Part shown: in pieces, positions 1-8,599 of the stretch
Position numbering within the stretch: the stretch's first letter is position 1
Layout of the letters: each line of letters begins with the position of its first letter
Position numbers and translations under genes: made by a program
Assembly (NCBI GenBank): GCA_964561605.1
Contig: CAZLQD010000034.1
Coordinates: forward strand, 1 to 40,990
Source of the DNA: JALUZX01 sp964561605
GTDB taxonomy: Bacteria; Planctomycetota; UBA1135; JALUZX01
Length of the DNA: 40,990 nt
Reading direction: 5' to 3'
Notes under the pieces: model-generated
Database searches by the model: none
Seen by the model: the letters and a program-made list of their open reading frames with translations, nothing else
Told to the model about the DNA's origin: nothing

Positions 1-320
1 TCCATCCTTGAAGGGATCATTTTGTAATTCCTTACAACCCCCTAGCATCATGGGTTTCATTCTTCTCGATTCCCGGGCGGATTCGGGGGCCTGGAAGGGG
101 TTTCTCTCCATGCCGGGTCCGCGGCCGGTTTGGTCCGGAAACCCTACGGCGGGAAATCTCCTCCTCTTTGACCCTCCAAGTCCCTCTTGTCTCTTTCGGG
201 CCGAGCCGCCGCAACCGCCGGGCCGGAAATCCTGCTTTGCCGAAAAGATTCGAACTTCCGCCGGGAACAGCCGGCTCGGTGCCGGCAGAGGCCCGCCCCG
301 GCTCGTCCCCGGTTCTCCCC
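1..320. other. Left-edge stretch without a supported gene
   Basis: This stretch lies downstream of the minus-strand SIS-domain gene. Open frames cross it on both strands, but none has a recognisable protein, a convincing ribosome binding site or the codon pattern of the neighbouring genes. A gene entering from the left could end at the TAA at 25-27, but eight codons are too few to judge. A T-arm-like word at about 245-256 does not fold into a tRNA. Confidence 0.5.
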
Positions 321-1895
321 TTACGAGCCGGCCAGGGCGTCCCGGAGGATGGGATTTTTCTCCAGGATCTCCCGGGCACGGGCGAGAGGAAGATCCCGGG
401 CGGCCGTGAGGACCGCCAGGGGGACGACCCGCTCCACGGCGGACCCGGCCCGGACATGTTCCGAGAGGGGGGCTTCCAGGAGTTCCCGCGAGGGGTCGTC
501 CCTTCCGTGGATCGCCCCCACCAGGGCCCGGAAGGCCCGCTCCCTCTCCGCGCCGGAAAGGTCCATCACGATCCTCAGGGCCCGATCGAAGAGCTTGGAG
601 TTGTTGATCTTGAGATCCACCATCCGGTTGCCGTAGACCTTCCCCGCAAGGACGTGGGCCCCCGTGGAGAGAAGGTTCAGGAAGAGCTTCGTCTGGAAGA
701 AGGTCTTCCCCTCCCACGACACGGGCTCCAGCCCTCTCTTCCTGAAAGCCCGGTCCATCCCTTCCGGGCCTCCCAGGAGTACGGGAAGGCTCCCCCGGCC
801 CAACCTCGCCAGGTATTCCCTCCTGCAGAATTCCAGGTCCACCGGCCAGGCCCGCTCCAGGCGATCGGCCCGCTCCCCGGGCCCGAGGAGCTCCCCCCAC
901 CCGCCTTCCAGGAAGGCCCGGACGTCGTCTTCCGCCGCCCCGAAGGTGGGCGGGCACTCCGAGGCGTCCAGGAGGCCGGCCAGGCCGGGATCGCCTTTTC
1001 CGGCGTAGAGGATCGTCTTCCTTTCCCTCAAGGCCTTGCCTCCCCGGCCCAGGACCGCCGCAAGGAATTCCTTCTCTCCATAGACCCCGGCCCGCTCCCC
1101 GTCGGCCCGCTCCAGGTCCTCCGCCAGGGCCCCGGCCAGGTCCCTTTCGGGGGTTCCGTCCAGGGCACGCCGGAAGAGGGCCGAGAGGAGAATCCACGTG
1201 GCCGAGCCGCACTTGAGCCTGGTGGAGCCCGTCACGGCCTCGCCCCCGACCAGGGGGGCCAGTACCGAAGCCCCCGGGGAGGAGGCGGCCCGCAGGACCA
1301 GGTCCCGCAAAGTCGTTCCCTCTTCGTCCAGCTTCACCGGCCTCGCCCGCTCGGGAGTATTCGTCCCAAGGAGGATCACCGCCGTCTCCCTCCTGGAGAA
1401 GGCCTCCAGGAGGCCTCCTCCCACGCTGGGCGCCGAAAAGCCGCAGGTGATCCCCAAGAACAGGGCCTTCCCCTCCGGGCCCAGGGCCTCCCGGGTCATC
1501 CTGCGGGCCTCCTCCACGTCGTCCTCGGCCTCCTCCACGGCCTTCACCAGGGCCAGGTCCCCCCCGGCGATCAGGGGGACCACTTCCCCCCCGGCCTCCT
1601 GGAAGGCCGGCCCGAAGGCCCGGGCAAGGAGAAAAGCCAACCGCCCCGACGTCCCCGCCCCCGAAAGGACCACCCTTCCAGGAAGAGAGGCCCTGAGAAG
1701 GCGGACCCCCGAAACCAGGGCCTCGAGCACCCCGGGATGTAGGACCCCTCCGGGAGGTCCGTCCCTGGGGCCCCGGAAGAGTTCCTGGTCGCAGAGTTCG
1801 AAGAGCTCGACCATCTCCTCCGGGCCGGCCCTGTCCAGGTCGGAGGTGAGGGGATTGGGAAGCTCCGTGAAAGAGATGCCGGGCTGGGTTTCCAT
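321..1895 (-). CDS. Double-SIS sugar-phosphate protein, GKRP/MurQ-like
   Basis: The 524-residue product has two SIS sugar-phosphate-binding domains, where MurQ etherases (about 300 aa) have one. The first SIS has LSGAGTSGRLAFL (about 77-89), LIAGGD (108-113) and GSTRLKCGSAT (223-233). The second has ILYAGKGDPGLAGLL (295-309) running into DASECPPTFG (310-319). The C-terminus carries the MurQ-type blocks KLFLNLLST, GKVYGNRMVDL and RALRIV. This is the architecture of animal glucokinase regulatory protein, a fructose-phosphate-responsive double-SIS relative of MurQ. The DASECPPT segment that holds a MurQ catalytic Glu is kept (E313), so the protein could be an etherase, a regulator or both. The ATG at 1895 is preferred over an upstream TTG at 1931 because the similarity begins there and a GAGAAG ribosome-binding-like word lies upstream. 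It is divergent from the GT39 gene, 35 bp away. Family placement is firm; function is open. Confidence 0.85.
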   Translation of the reverse strand: METQPGISFTELPNPLTSDLDRAGPEEMVELFELCDQELFRGPRDGPPGGVLHPGVLEALVSGVRLLRASLPGRVVLSGAGTSGRLAFLLARAFGPAFQEAGGEVVPLIAGGDLALVKAVEEAEDDVEEARRMTREALGPEGKALFLGITCGFSAPSVGGGLLEAFSRRETAVILLGTNTPERARPVKLDEEGTTLRDLVLRAASSPGASVLAPLVGGEAVTGSTRLKCGSATWILLSALFRRALDGTPERDLAGALAEDLERADGERAGVYGEKEFLAAVLGRGGKALRERKTILYAGKGDPGLAGLLDASECPPTFGAAEDDVRAFLEGGWGELLGPGERADRLERAWPVDLEFCRREYLARLGRGSLPVLLGGPEGMDRAFRKRGLEPVSWEGKTFFQTKLFLNLLSTGAHVLAGKVYGNRMVDLKINNSKLFDRALRIVMDLSGAERERAFRALVGAIHGRDDPSRELLEAPLSEHVRAGSAVERVVPLAVLTAARDLPLARAREILEKNPILRDALAGS

Positions 1896-1930
1896 GAAAG
1901 ATCTTCTCGCCCCGATGTTTCCTGGAGTCA

Positions 1931-3640
1931 ATGAAAAGGGGCGTTAACCTTTCGGGGATGCGGCAGGAACACCCAGCCTGGTGGCGGTCCTGGGGGACCC
2001 TCCTCCTTCTCTTCCTACCCCCGGCCCTGGCGGCTCTCTTCTCGCGGGGCCCCTGGGGCCTGGACGAACTCCGCCTCCTCCAGGTGACCCGGGAGATGGC
2101 CTCCCGTGGGGCCTGGCTCGTCCCCACCCTCCTGGGAGAGACCTACACCCACAAACCGCCCCTCCTCCTCTGGCTCAACAGGATCCTCCTGGAGGCCGGC
2201 CTGGACCTCTGGATCTCCTCGCGGATCCTCTCCATCGCGGCCGGCGCCGGGACCCTCCTCTTCTTCGCCGCCCTGGCCCGACGCCTCTCCCCACAGGCCC
2301 GGAAATCTCCCGCCGCCCCTCTCGCAGCCACGCCCTTCTTCCTGCTCATGGCCCAGCTCGGGACCTACGACATGTCCCTCCTCTTCTTCCTCTCCGCCGC
2401 AGCGTATACCTCCATCCGCAACAAGAGGGCCTGGATCCTGCCCGGGATCTTCACGGGCCTGGCGGTCCTCACCAAGGGTCCCGTGGCCCTCCTCTTCCTC
2501 CTGGCCTGGATCCCCGCCCTCAGGTGGGCTCTCTGGGGAGGAAGGGCCCTGGTGCCGACCAGGCGCATCCTCTTCTTTCTCCTCGTCGCCCTGGGGATCG
2601 TGGCGGCCTGGTTCCTTCCCTTCTGTCTCGCCACGGCGGGGAGAGGTTCCTGGACGGAGGCCCTCTTCCGGCAATCCCTCGGGCGGGTCTCGGGAGCCCA
2701 GGGTTTCGGCCATCCCAGGCCTTTCTGGTACTACATTCCCCTTCTTCCCCTCCTCCTCCTCCCCTGGTCCTGGACCTTGCTCCGCGGCCTCCCTCCCACA
2801 CCGGAAGGCCAGGAGGATCCCTGGAAGCCCTGGGAGTGGGCCGTCCTCCTCTCCGGGCTGGCCACGGTCTTCCTGTTCTCCTGCTTCAAGACCAAGGCTC
2901 CCCACTACCTCCTCCCCCTCCTTCCCTGGTTCCTCCTTCTCCTCCCCCGGGCCCAGGCTCTCCTCCCCCCGGGAGAAGGCCGGTGGCTCGCCTGGATGGG
3001 TCCTCCCGCGGGCATCCTTCTCCTCCTTTTCGGGACGGGCCTCCTGACACCCCTCCTCTCCCTGGCCGGGATCGATCCCGGCCCGGCCCTCCGGCCCGCC
3101 CGGCTCCCCGCCCTCTTGGGAGGAACGGCCCTCCTTCTCCTCCCCCTCCTCGGCCGCCGCCTCCCCGTAGAAGGGCACCTGGCCCTCACCTGGACCCTCC
3201 TCTTCCTGGCCGGCCTCCCCCTCCTGGACCGCTTCCAGCTCCCCTACCCCTTGATGAAGGCCCTGGCCCAGGACCGGCCCCGCCGCCTCGTGGTGGTCCA
3301 CAGCCGGTACGGCGGCTCTCTGACCTTCCTGGCCGGAAAAGCCGGGCTGCCCGACTCGGACCCTTCCGCCTTCTCTCCCGGCCTGAGACCCTTCCTCCTC
3401 GGGCTGGGAGCCCGGGGCGTTCCCGCCCCCATCCTCAAAGGACCCGACCTCACCAGGGAGAGGATCCTCCTCCTCCAATACCTCTCCCGGCCGGGAAGCG
3501 CCGCACTGCTCACCAAGACCTACAAGAGAAAACTCCGCCTCCGGGACGCCCGGCTCCCCGTTGCGGCCCGGGGCTTCTTCCGGGGAGAGGAAATCCTCCT
3601 CCTGGAAAGGAAAGCGAAGAAAAAGGAGTCCGCCCGATGA
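1931..3640 (+). CDS. GT39 family (ArnT/PMT-like) membrane glycosyltransferase
   Basis: This 569-residue, Leu-rich protein has roughly ten or more hydrophobic helices. Near the N-terminus a luminal loop reads GLDELRLLQVTREM followed by TYTHKPPLLLWL. That matches the acidic catalytic loop and KPPL motif of the ArnT/PMT-like GT-C family (PF13231/PF02366), which moves sugars from polyprenyl-phosphate donors onto lipid A, proteins or other acceptors on the outer face of the membrane. The acceptor cannot be read from the sequence. The ATG at 1931 has GGAG three bases upstream, and an in-frame ATG at 1958 is a possible alternative. The stop overlaps the start of the downstream LOG gene in an ATGA junction, so the two are probably translationally coupled. 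Conserved Asp/Glu residues are present, so an active enzyme is likely. Confidence 0.85.
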   Translation: MKRGVNLSGMRQEHPAWWRSWGTLLLLFLPPALAALFSRGPWGLDELRLLQVTREMASRGAWLVPTLLGETYTHKPPLLLWLNRILLEAGLDLWISSRILSIAAGAGTLLFFAALARRLSPQARKSPAAPLAATPFFLLMAQLGTYDMSLLFFLSAAAYTSIRNKRAWILPGIFTGLAVLTKGPVALLFLLAWIPALRWALWGGRALVPTRRILFFLLVALGIVAAWFLPFCLATAGRGSWTEALFRQSLGRVSGAQGFGHPRPFWYYIPLLPLLLLPWSWTLLRGLPPTPEGQEDPWKPWEWAVLLSGLATVFLFSCFKTKAPHYLLPLLPWFLLLLPRAQALLPPGEGRWLAWMGPPAGILLLLFGTGLLTPLLSLAGIDPGPALRPARLPALLGGTALLLLPLLGRRLPVEGHLALTWTLLFLAGLPLLDRFQLPYPLMKALAQDRPRRLVVVHSRYGGSLTFLAGKAGLPDSDPSAFSPGLRPFLLGLGARGVPAPILKGPDLTRERILLLQYLSRPGSAALLTKTYKRKLRLRDARLPVAARGFFRGEEILLLERKAKKKESAR

Positions 3641-4344
3641 AACAACAACACGCCGACTATTGCCTGCTGAAAACCCCCCTGCCCGGGACACCGGATTTCA
3701 CCGACCAGGATCCCTGGAGGGTCCTGCGCATCCAGGGAGAGTTCGTGGAAGGGTTCGACGCTCTCTCCAAGGTGGGGCCATGCGCGGCGGTCTTCGGCTC
3801 CGCCCGGACCAGGCCGGGAGACCCTTACTACGCCAAGGCCGTGGAAACGGGGAGACTCCTCGTCCGGTCCGGACTGGGCGTAATCACCGGCGGCGGCCCC
3901 GGCATCATGGAGGCCGCCAACAAGGGGGCCTTCGAAGGGGGAGGACTCTCCATCGGGTGCAACATCGAGCTCCCCTTCGAGCAGAAGCCCAACCCCTTCC
4001 AGAACATCTCCCTCTCCTTCCGCTACTTCTTCGTGCGGAAGATGATGTTCGTAAAATACTCCATAGCCTTCATCATCTTCCCCGGCGGATTCGGAACCCT
4101 GGACGAACTCACGGAGTCCCTCACCCTGGCCCAGACCGGCAAGATCGAACAATTCCCCGTGGTCCTCTTCGGGAGGGACTACTGGAAAGGCTGGGTGGAC
4201 TGGCTCGAGTCCACCGTTGCCGGCGCCGGTTGCATCAAGGCATCGGACCTGGATCTCTTCCGGACCTTCGACGACCCCGAGAAGGCCGTGGAGTGGGTCG
4301 TCGACACGGCCCGGCGCAAAGGACACCTCCCCCCCCTCGCCTAG
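3637..4344 (+). CDS. LOG family protein (TIGR00730-type nucleotide phosphoribohydrolase fold)
   Basis: The 235-residue product has a Rossmann-like fold with the two LOG signatures: TGGGPGIMEAANKGA (84-98) and PGGFGTLDELTE (149-160), plus the catalytic-type Arg-Lys pair at 134-135. LOG proteins cleave ribose 5-phosphate from nucleoside monophosphates and release cytokinin-type bases in some organisms. Older annotations call them lysine decarboxylases. This is the longer bacterial form, with an N-terminal extension of about 45 residues before the first beta strand. The start is set by AAGGAG at 3622-3627 and the ATGA overlap with the GT39 gene. The physical link to a glycosyltransferase gives no obvious pathway. 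Confidence 0.88.
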   Translation: MKQQHADYCLLKTPLPGTPDFTDQDPWRVLRIQGEFVEGFDALSKVGPCAAVFGSARTRPGDPYYAKAVETGRLLVRSGLGVITGGGPGIMEAANKGAFEGGGLSIGCNIELPFEQKPNPFQNISLSFRYFFVRKMMFVKYSIAFIIFPGGFGTLDELTESLTLAQTGKIEQFPVVLFGRDYWKGWVDWLESTVAGAGCIKASDLDLFRTFDDPEKAVEWVVDTARRKGHLPPLA

Positions 4345-4375
4345 GGTCTGCGTGCGGGACCGGGGAGGGGGCCGG

Positions 4376-4398
4376 CCGGGAGCCCCCAGGCTCCGGGC
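4376..4398. terminator. Hairpin between convergent genes
   Basis: A perfect 6-bp stem GGAGCC/GGCTCC with loop CCCA (4379-4394) extends past one mismatch by three more pairs. It lies between the convergent LOG and FAH-family genes. There is no T-tract on either side, so it may be a weak or Rho-aided bidirectional terminator. Confidence 0.3.
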
Positions 4399-4431
4399 GG
4401 CCCCGCCGCCGGACCTTCCCAGCGCCCCGCC

Positions 4432-5247
4432 TCAGGACTCCTTCCGCTCCTCCCGGACCGGGTTCTCCAGGGCCCCGATCCCTTCGATCTCCACCCGCAC
4501 CAGGTCGCCGGCTTGAAGGAAGCGGGGAGGCTTTCGTGCCGCCCCGACACCGGCGGGGGTCCCCGTGAGGATCACCGTGCCTGCCAGGAGGGTCATCCCC
4601 CGGGAGAGCTCCTCCACCAGGCGGGCCACGGAAAAGATCATGTCCTCGGTCCCCGCGTCCTGGACCACCTGGCCGTTCAGGAAGGTCCGGATCCTCAGGG
4701 ACTGGGGGTCTCCCACCTCGTCGGGGGTGACCAGGACGGGACCGAGGGGGCAGAAGGTGTCGAAACTCTTGCCCCGGACGAACTGGCCTCCGCTTCCCTC
4801 CCTCTGCCACCAGCGGGCAGACACGTCGTTGGCCGCGGTGAACCCCAGGACGTAGTCCAGGGCCTCGCCGGCGGACACGTCCTTGGCGTCCCGGCCGATC
4901 ACCACGGCCAGCTCCCCCTCGTAGTCCACCTGGGGCCTGTCGGCGCAGACCGGGGGGATCACGATGGGGGCTCCGGGGTCCAGGAGGGCCGCCGGGTTCT
5001 TCATGAAGACCAGGGGCCTTTCAGGAAGGGGCCGTCCCGTCTCGGCGGCGTGGGCCTTGTAGTTGAGCCCGATCCCGAAGACGGCCCTGGGGACCAGGGG
5101 TGCCAGGATCCTCCGGACCGGGAGCCGGTAACCCTCCTTCCGGAAACTCCCGAAGATCCCCCCGCCGATGGGAACGGCCGTTCCGTCCTGGTAGTCCACG
5201 CCCCAACGGGCTTCTCCCCGTGGATCGAGAAACCTGATGATCTTCAT
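4432..5247 (-). CDS. Fumarylacetoacetate hydrolase (FAH) family protein
   Basis: The 271-residue product belongs to the FAH family (PF01557) of divalent-metal hydrolases, isomerases and decarboxylases acting on beta-dicarbonyl compounds in aromatic or sugar-acid catabolism. The pieces are GIGLNYKAHAAET (58-70), the metal ligands E110 and E112 in YEGELAVVIG and D141 in AANDVSAR, the GKSFDTFCPLGP block, and the C-terminal LTGTPAGVG. Length and domain order match the short bacterial type (2-hydroxyhepta-2,4-diene-1,7-dioate isomerase-like, fumarylpyruvate hydrolase-like). The substrate cannot be predicted. The ATG at 5247 follows GGGAGGATCC. It lies 78 bp downstream of the SGNH-like gene on the same strand, and the two look functionally unrelated. 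Confidence 0.88.
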   Translation of the reverse strand: MKIIRFLDPRGEARWGVDYQDGTAVPIGGGIFGSFRKEGYRLPVRRILAPLVPRAVFGIGLNYKAHAAETGRPLPERPLVFMKNPAALLDPGAPIVIPPVCADRPQVDYEGELAVVIGRDAKDVSAGEALDYVLGFTAANDVSARWWQREGSGGQFVRGKSFDTFCPLGPVLVTPDEVGDPQSLRIRTFLNGQVVQDAGTEDMIFSVARLVEELSRGMTLLAGTVILTGTPAGVGAARKPPRFLQAGDLVRVEIEGIGALENPVREERKES

Positions 5248-5325
5248 GGATCCTCCCTCGGCTCCTGCGCGGGAACGCACCTTCCTCCACCCCTTCCCGA
5301 GACGAGGAGGATCTCAAAGATCGGG

Positions 5326-6543
5326 TCAGCGGGCCAGGATCTTCACCCGGACCATATTGGAAAGTTCCAAGTTCGCCAGGGAGAGGCCTTTCGCCGGGAC
5401 CACCAGCGCCTGGTAATAGGTGTGCCCGCCGATGAGGGCCGGATCCGACGGGATGGGGAGGGGGAACTTCATGGTCCCTCCCTTGGAAGCGGCGGGAAAG
5501 GCCGAAAGGAAGGAGGGGGCGACCCGGAGGACGCACCGCCCTCCCAGGCTCAACGAATTGATCCGTTCCGAGAAAAACAAGAAGGCCGAATTCCCCGCTG
5601 TGACGCGGTCGAGGTGGAGCTCGTGGGACTGGTTCCCCAGGTTCGCCCTGCCTGACTCGTGCAACCAGGGAAAGGCCTTTCCGCCCTTTCCGCACCCCCC
5701 GTGCAGGGAGCGCTCCCACCCGGCCACGACGCCCCGGAACCAGGGAATGAACTTCGCCGTGGCCGCCTGGAGCCCCACGGGCAGGGGGTGGGAGTCCTTC
5801 CCCTTCCGGTAGGCCGCCTTCAGGGCGTTGGGGTAGGAGGAAGAACTGTCCGGTTCCGCCAGGACGTCGAAAAGATCGAAGACCGCCACGTTCCTCAGCC
5901 CCGTCTCGGCCCGATAGCCGGGGAGCCAGGAGTCCCTGACCCATTCGGTGAAACGCCTGTAGAGACTTCCGGAACGCCTGGTCCATCCGTCGAAAGGATT
6001 GAGGGGGGGGCTGGTGACGTAGATGAAGAGCACATGGGGGTAATCGTCGAAGAGGAGACCCAGCTCCTCCATCACGGCGATGTAGTTCAAGAGGGTCTTC
6101 TTCTTGGAATCCGGGTCGCCCGGCGGGTTCCCCACGGAGGAAAGGGCGGTTTCGGTGAAGCAGGACTTGAACATTACGATCTGGTTGTATCGCCCCTTCG
6201 TCTTGTAGTAGATGTCCGGATGGAAATCGAACGTGAGGACCTTGTCCATTTGGTCCCGGAACTTCCTGCGCCAGTCGCACATGTTGGTGTTCCAGCCGAT
6301 GGTGTCCCCCATGGTGGCCAGGTGCATGTTGATCTTGCGGCCCCCCACGTTCGCCGGGTTGGTGAGGCTCTTGTAGAGGCCGCCCTGGACCACCCAGTAG
6401 AAGCCCACCGAATGGTGGATGAAGAGGAAGTCGTAGGTCGGGGGTGTCTGGGCCGGCGCCGGCCGGAGAAGGGCGGAGAATGCGAAGAAGAAGAGCGCCC
6501 AGGCGGGGAGGCGGGCCGTCCGCCGGAAAGGATGTTTTTTCAT
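5326..6543 (-). CDS. Secreted SGNH-like hydrolase with planctomycete-type C-terminal domain
   Basis: The 405-residue product has an N-terminal signal peptide (basic KKHPFRR, hydrophobic core 14-26, cleavage near APAQ at 30-32). The mature protein opens with DFLFIHHSVGFYW, resembling SGNH/GDSL block I with a candidate nucleophile S45. It then has VMFKSCFTET (about 123-132) and DSHPLPVGLQAA (250-261), whose D250/H252 fit the C-terminal Asp-x-x-His or Asp-x-His pair of SGNH proteins. The last 50 residues (YYQALVVPAKG, LELSNMVRVKI) look like the beta-rich end domain common on planctomycete secreted proteins. A substrate cannot be named. A candidate promoter lies upstream (6606-6635), just past a terminator of the M23 gene, which suggests independent transcription. 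The catalytic assignment is inference from motif order only. Confidence 0.6.
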   Translation of the reverse strand: MKKHPFRRTARLPAWALFFFAFSALLRPAPAQTPPTYDFLFIHHSVGFYWVVQGGLYKSLTNPANVGGRKINMHLATMGDTIGWNTNMCDWRRKFRDQMDKVLTFDFHPDIYYKTKGRYNQIVMFKSCFTETALSSVGNPPGDPDSKKKTLLNYIAVMEELGLLFDDYPHVLFIYVTSPPLNPFDGWTRRSGSLYRRFTEWVRDSWLPGYRAETGLRNVAVFDLFDVLAEPDSSSSYPNALKAAYRKGKDSHPLPVGLQAATAKFIPWFRGVVAGWERSLHGGCGKGGKAFPWLHESGRANLGNQSHELHLDRVTAGNSAFLFFSERINSLSLGGRCVLRVAPSFLSAFPAASKGGTMKFPLPIPSDPALIGGHTYYQALVVPAKGLSLANLELSNMVRVKILAR

Positions 6544-6605
6544 AGTTCGCCGGTCCTTTGTCCAGGGGTCGAAGGGAAGAACCAGGAATCAGGCGTGACT
6601 CCCAC

Positions 6606-6635
6606 AGGTTAGAGAGGAGCGGCCCTCCGGTTCAA
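6606..6635 (-). promoter_or_regulatory. Candidate promoter of the SGNH-like gene
   Basis: On the minus strand, TTGAAC (6630-6635), an 18-base spacer and TAACCT (6606-6611) lie about 60 bases upstream of the start codon. The match to the sigma-70 consensus is moderate. The position immediately after a terminator T-tract supports it. Confidence 0.35.
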
Positions 6636-6636
6636 G

Positions 6637-6659
6637 AAAAACTCCGGCGCCCCCGGGAG
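6637..6659 (-). terminator. Rho-independent terminator after the M23 peptidase gene
   Basis: Read on the minus strand, CTCCCGG, a five-base loop and CCGGAG form a 6-bp stem with one bulged base, followed directly by TTTTT (6637-6641). It sits 65 bases past the M23 stop codon. Confidence 0.55.
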
Positions 6660-6723
6660 CACCCCCTTTCCGGCCCGGCCGGACGTCTCTTTCCGGGACA
6701 CCCCCCCCTCCGGGAGGGAGGGA

Positions 6724-8496
6724 TCAATTCCTGACTTCCACGTCCACGCTCTTCGTCGTGGAGTTCCCCCTGTCGTCGGTGGCCCTCAAGGTCACCCTGT
6801 AGATCCCGTTCGGGAACAGGGGCCGCCCCCAGGGATCCCGGGCCGCCGTATCCCAGGCGCCGGCCTTGTCAGGAACGCCATTTATCGTATTCGTGACGTT
6901 GTAGTAGAAGGTGTGGCAGGTGTAGTTCCCGCAGGTCCTGTGGGTGTAACCGTTGTAGTAGATGGACAACTGGAAGACCGTATCCACGAAGGCGAAGCGG
7001 TTGCTTCCCCCGGGAAGGCTGTCGAAGCGCCACAACGGGGTGAAGGGCACGTCGTGCCCCGCCGCCGCCCCAAGGCCTTTCACGGACCACTCCATCAGGT
7101 AGATCGTCCTCTGGTAGGGCTGGTTGGGCTCCCTGTCCTCGGCCTGGGCCACGATGTCCACGGCGCCGGAGAGGACCGGCCTGGGACCGCCCGGTCGGTT
7201 CAAGGCCCGGTTGGAGCCGTTCTTCGTGAACAAGACGTCCTTGATGACGGGCTTCAGGTTGTCGTTGGACTTCAGGATCAGGTGAACCGGATTCACGTAA
7301 CGGCCGTCGGGATCCAGGACGTTCATGTGGGTGTGGTGGAAGTACATCCCGTAGGCCTTCACGGGCCAGTAGACGATGTTCCCCACCTTCGTCCCGGCCG
7401 GGATCGATGTCCCCTTCTTGTAGGCGTCCCGGATGGTCTGGGTCACCGTGGGCTCGTCCACGTGGTGAAACTGCCAGGTGAACCCGTTGGCGTCCCTGAT
7501 CCCCACCTCGAAGTAGTAGGGCTTCCGGCCGTACCAGTAGAGGCTGACGACTTTCCCCCCCATGGGGGCGTAGATGGTGGAATGGGCCGGAACGCGGATG
7601 TCGATCCCGTGATGGAAGTAAGGGCTCCCTCCGTAGTATTGATACTGGTGATGCGTGTGGGCCAGGGGATGAGGCCGGTTGGTGGGGTAGAAGGGCCAGG
7701 GGGCGCGGTGCGAGTCGTCGAGCACCAGGAAGGTGGAGGAAGCGACCGCAAGGTTTCCCAGGACGTCCTTGACCTGGACCACGAAGACGTGCTTGCCGTC
7801 CTTCAGGGGGGAAGAAGAGGGGACTTCGTAGAAAGCGCCCCAGTTCCTGATGTTGAAGGAGGATGTCACGTCGTTGCCGTCCAGGAGGATCTTGGCAGAA
7901 TGGAGGTCCACCCATGTGAGGGCGTCGGACCAGCGGACTTCGAGGCGCGGCTTGTTGCCGTGAAGGAAGGCACGATCCGCCGGGTGGAGTTCCAGTTCCG
8001 GCGGGTCGAAGTCCTCGACGCGGATCACGGGGCCCCCGCCGGCCCGGGCGATCCTCTCGGCCAGGGAGAGGGCCCTCTGTGGCTGGTAGACCGTGAACTT
8101 CCCCCACCACCGAAGCCTCCCGCCCGTCCTGGTCCTTCCCGAGAGGACCCAGGCATGTCTCCCCGGAGGCAGGTCGGCCGGAACGGAGAGAGTGAGCGTG
8201 GAGATCGCCGGTTCCCACTTCACTCCGCCCGTGGCCGCCGCCGCCCGGAAAAAGAGCCCCGTCACGTCCAGCCCGTCCAGGGTGAGCCGCAGGGAGCCCA
8301 GGTCCATCACGGCCAACCCGGAAGGATCCAAACCCGAAAGTTCCAGGACCAGGCGGGTCGGGCGGGGCACCCACCGGCTCCTCGAAGGCTCCAGCCGGGC
8401 GGAGAACCCGGGTTCCCCGGAAGCCCTGAGCGAAAGCCCCGGAAAGAGAACCAGGAAGGCCAGGGAGGGGAGAACCAGGGAGGGGATGGATTTCAT
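6724..8496 (-). CDS. Secreted M23 (LytM/lysostaphin-type) metallopeptidase with Ig-like domains
   Basis: The 590-residue product starts with a signal peptide (hydrophobic core 5-24). About 270 residues of beta-rich, Ig-like sequence follow, including two similar 'LDGxDVT' segments (about 74-79 and 205-211). The M23 core reads YFHHGIDIRVPAH (293-305), giving the zinc pair H295/D299, then a WQFHHVDE block and FHHTHMN with the HxH pair H388/H390. The family cleaves glycine-containing or peptidoglycan cross-bridge peptides. All metal ligands are present, so an active enzyme is likely. A C-terminal part of about 190 residues again looks like beta domains (RVTLRATDDRGNSTT). The ATG at 8496 begins the signal peptide and has AGGAGC upstream; longer in-frame extensions lack these. 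It is divergent from the six-hairpin glycosidase gene. Confidence 0.85.
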   Translation of the reverse strand: MKSIPSLVLPSLAFLVLFPGLSLRASGEPGFSARLEPSRSRWVPRPTRLVLELSGLDPSGLAVMDLGSLRLTLDGLDVTGLFFRAAAATGGVKWEPAISTLTLSVPADLPPGRHAWVLSGRTRTGGRLRWWGKFTVYQPQRALSLAERIARAGGGPVIRVEDFDPPELELHPADRAFLHGNKPRLEVRWSDALTWVDLHSAKILLDGNDVTSSFNIRNWGAFYEVPSSSPLKDGKHVFVVQVKDVLGNLAVASSTFLVLDDSHRAPWPFYPTNRPHPLAHTHHQYQYYGGSPYFHHGIDIRVPAHSTIYAPMGGKVVSLYWYGRKPYYFEVGIRDANGFTWQFHHVDEPTVTQTIRDAYKKGTSIPAGTKVGNIVYWPVKAYGMYFHHTHMNVLDPDGRYVNPVHLILKSNDNLKPVIKDVLFTKNGSNRALNRPGGPRPVLSGAVDIVAQAEDREPNQPYQRTIYLMEWSVKGLGAAAGHDVPFTPLWRFDSLPGGSNRFAFVDTVFQLSIYYNGYTHRTCGNYTCHTFYYNVTNTINGVPDKAGAWDTAARDPWGRPLFPNGIYRVTLRATDDRGNSTTKSVDVEVRN

Positions 8497-8599
8497 GACT
8501 GGAAAGCTCCTGCTCCAGGTGAACAATCGGGGGCGGGACTTCCAAAGGTAAACCACGGGCCGGGACCCCGCCAGGGCCTGGCACGGCGAGGAGCCCGAC

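Noticed and set aside
240..320. tRNA-like T-arm word on the minus strand near the left edge
   Set aside because: The acceptor, D and anticodon stems do not form around it, and the T stem relies on wobbles.
2015..3691. A 558-codon open frame on the minus strand opposite the GT39 gene
   Set aside because: The product is a low-complexity Gly/Glu-rich chain, a shadow of Leu/Pro-rich membrane-protein codons.
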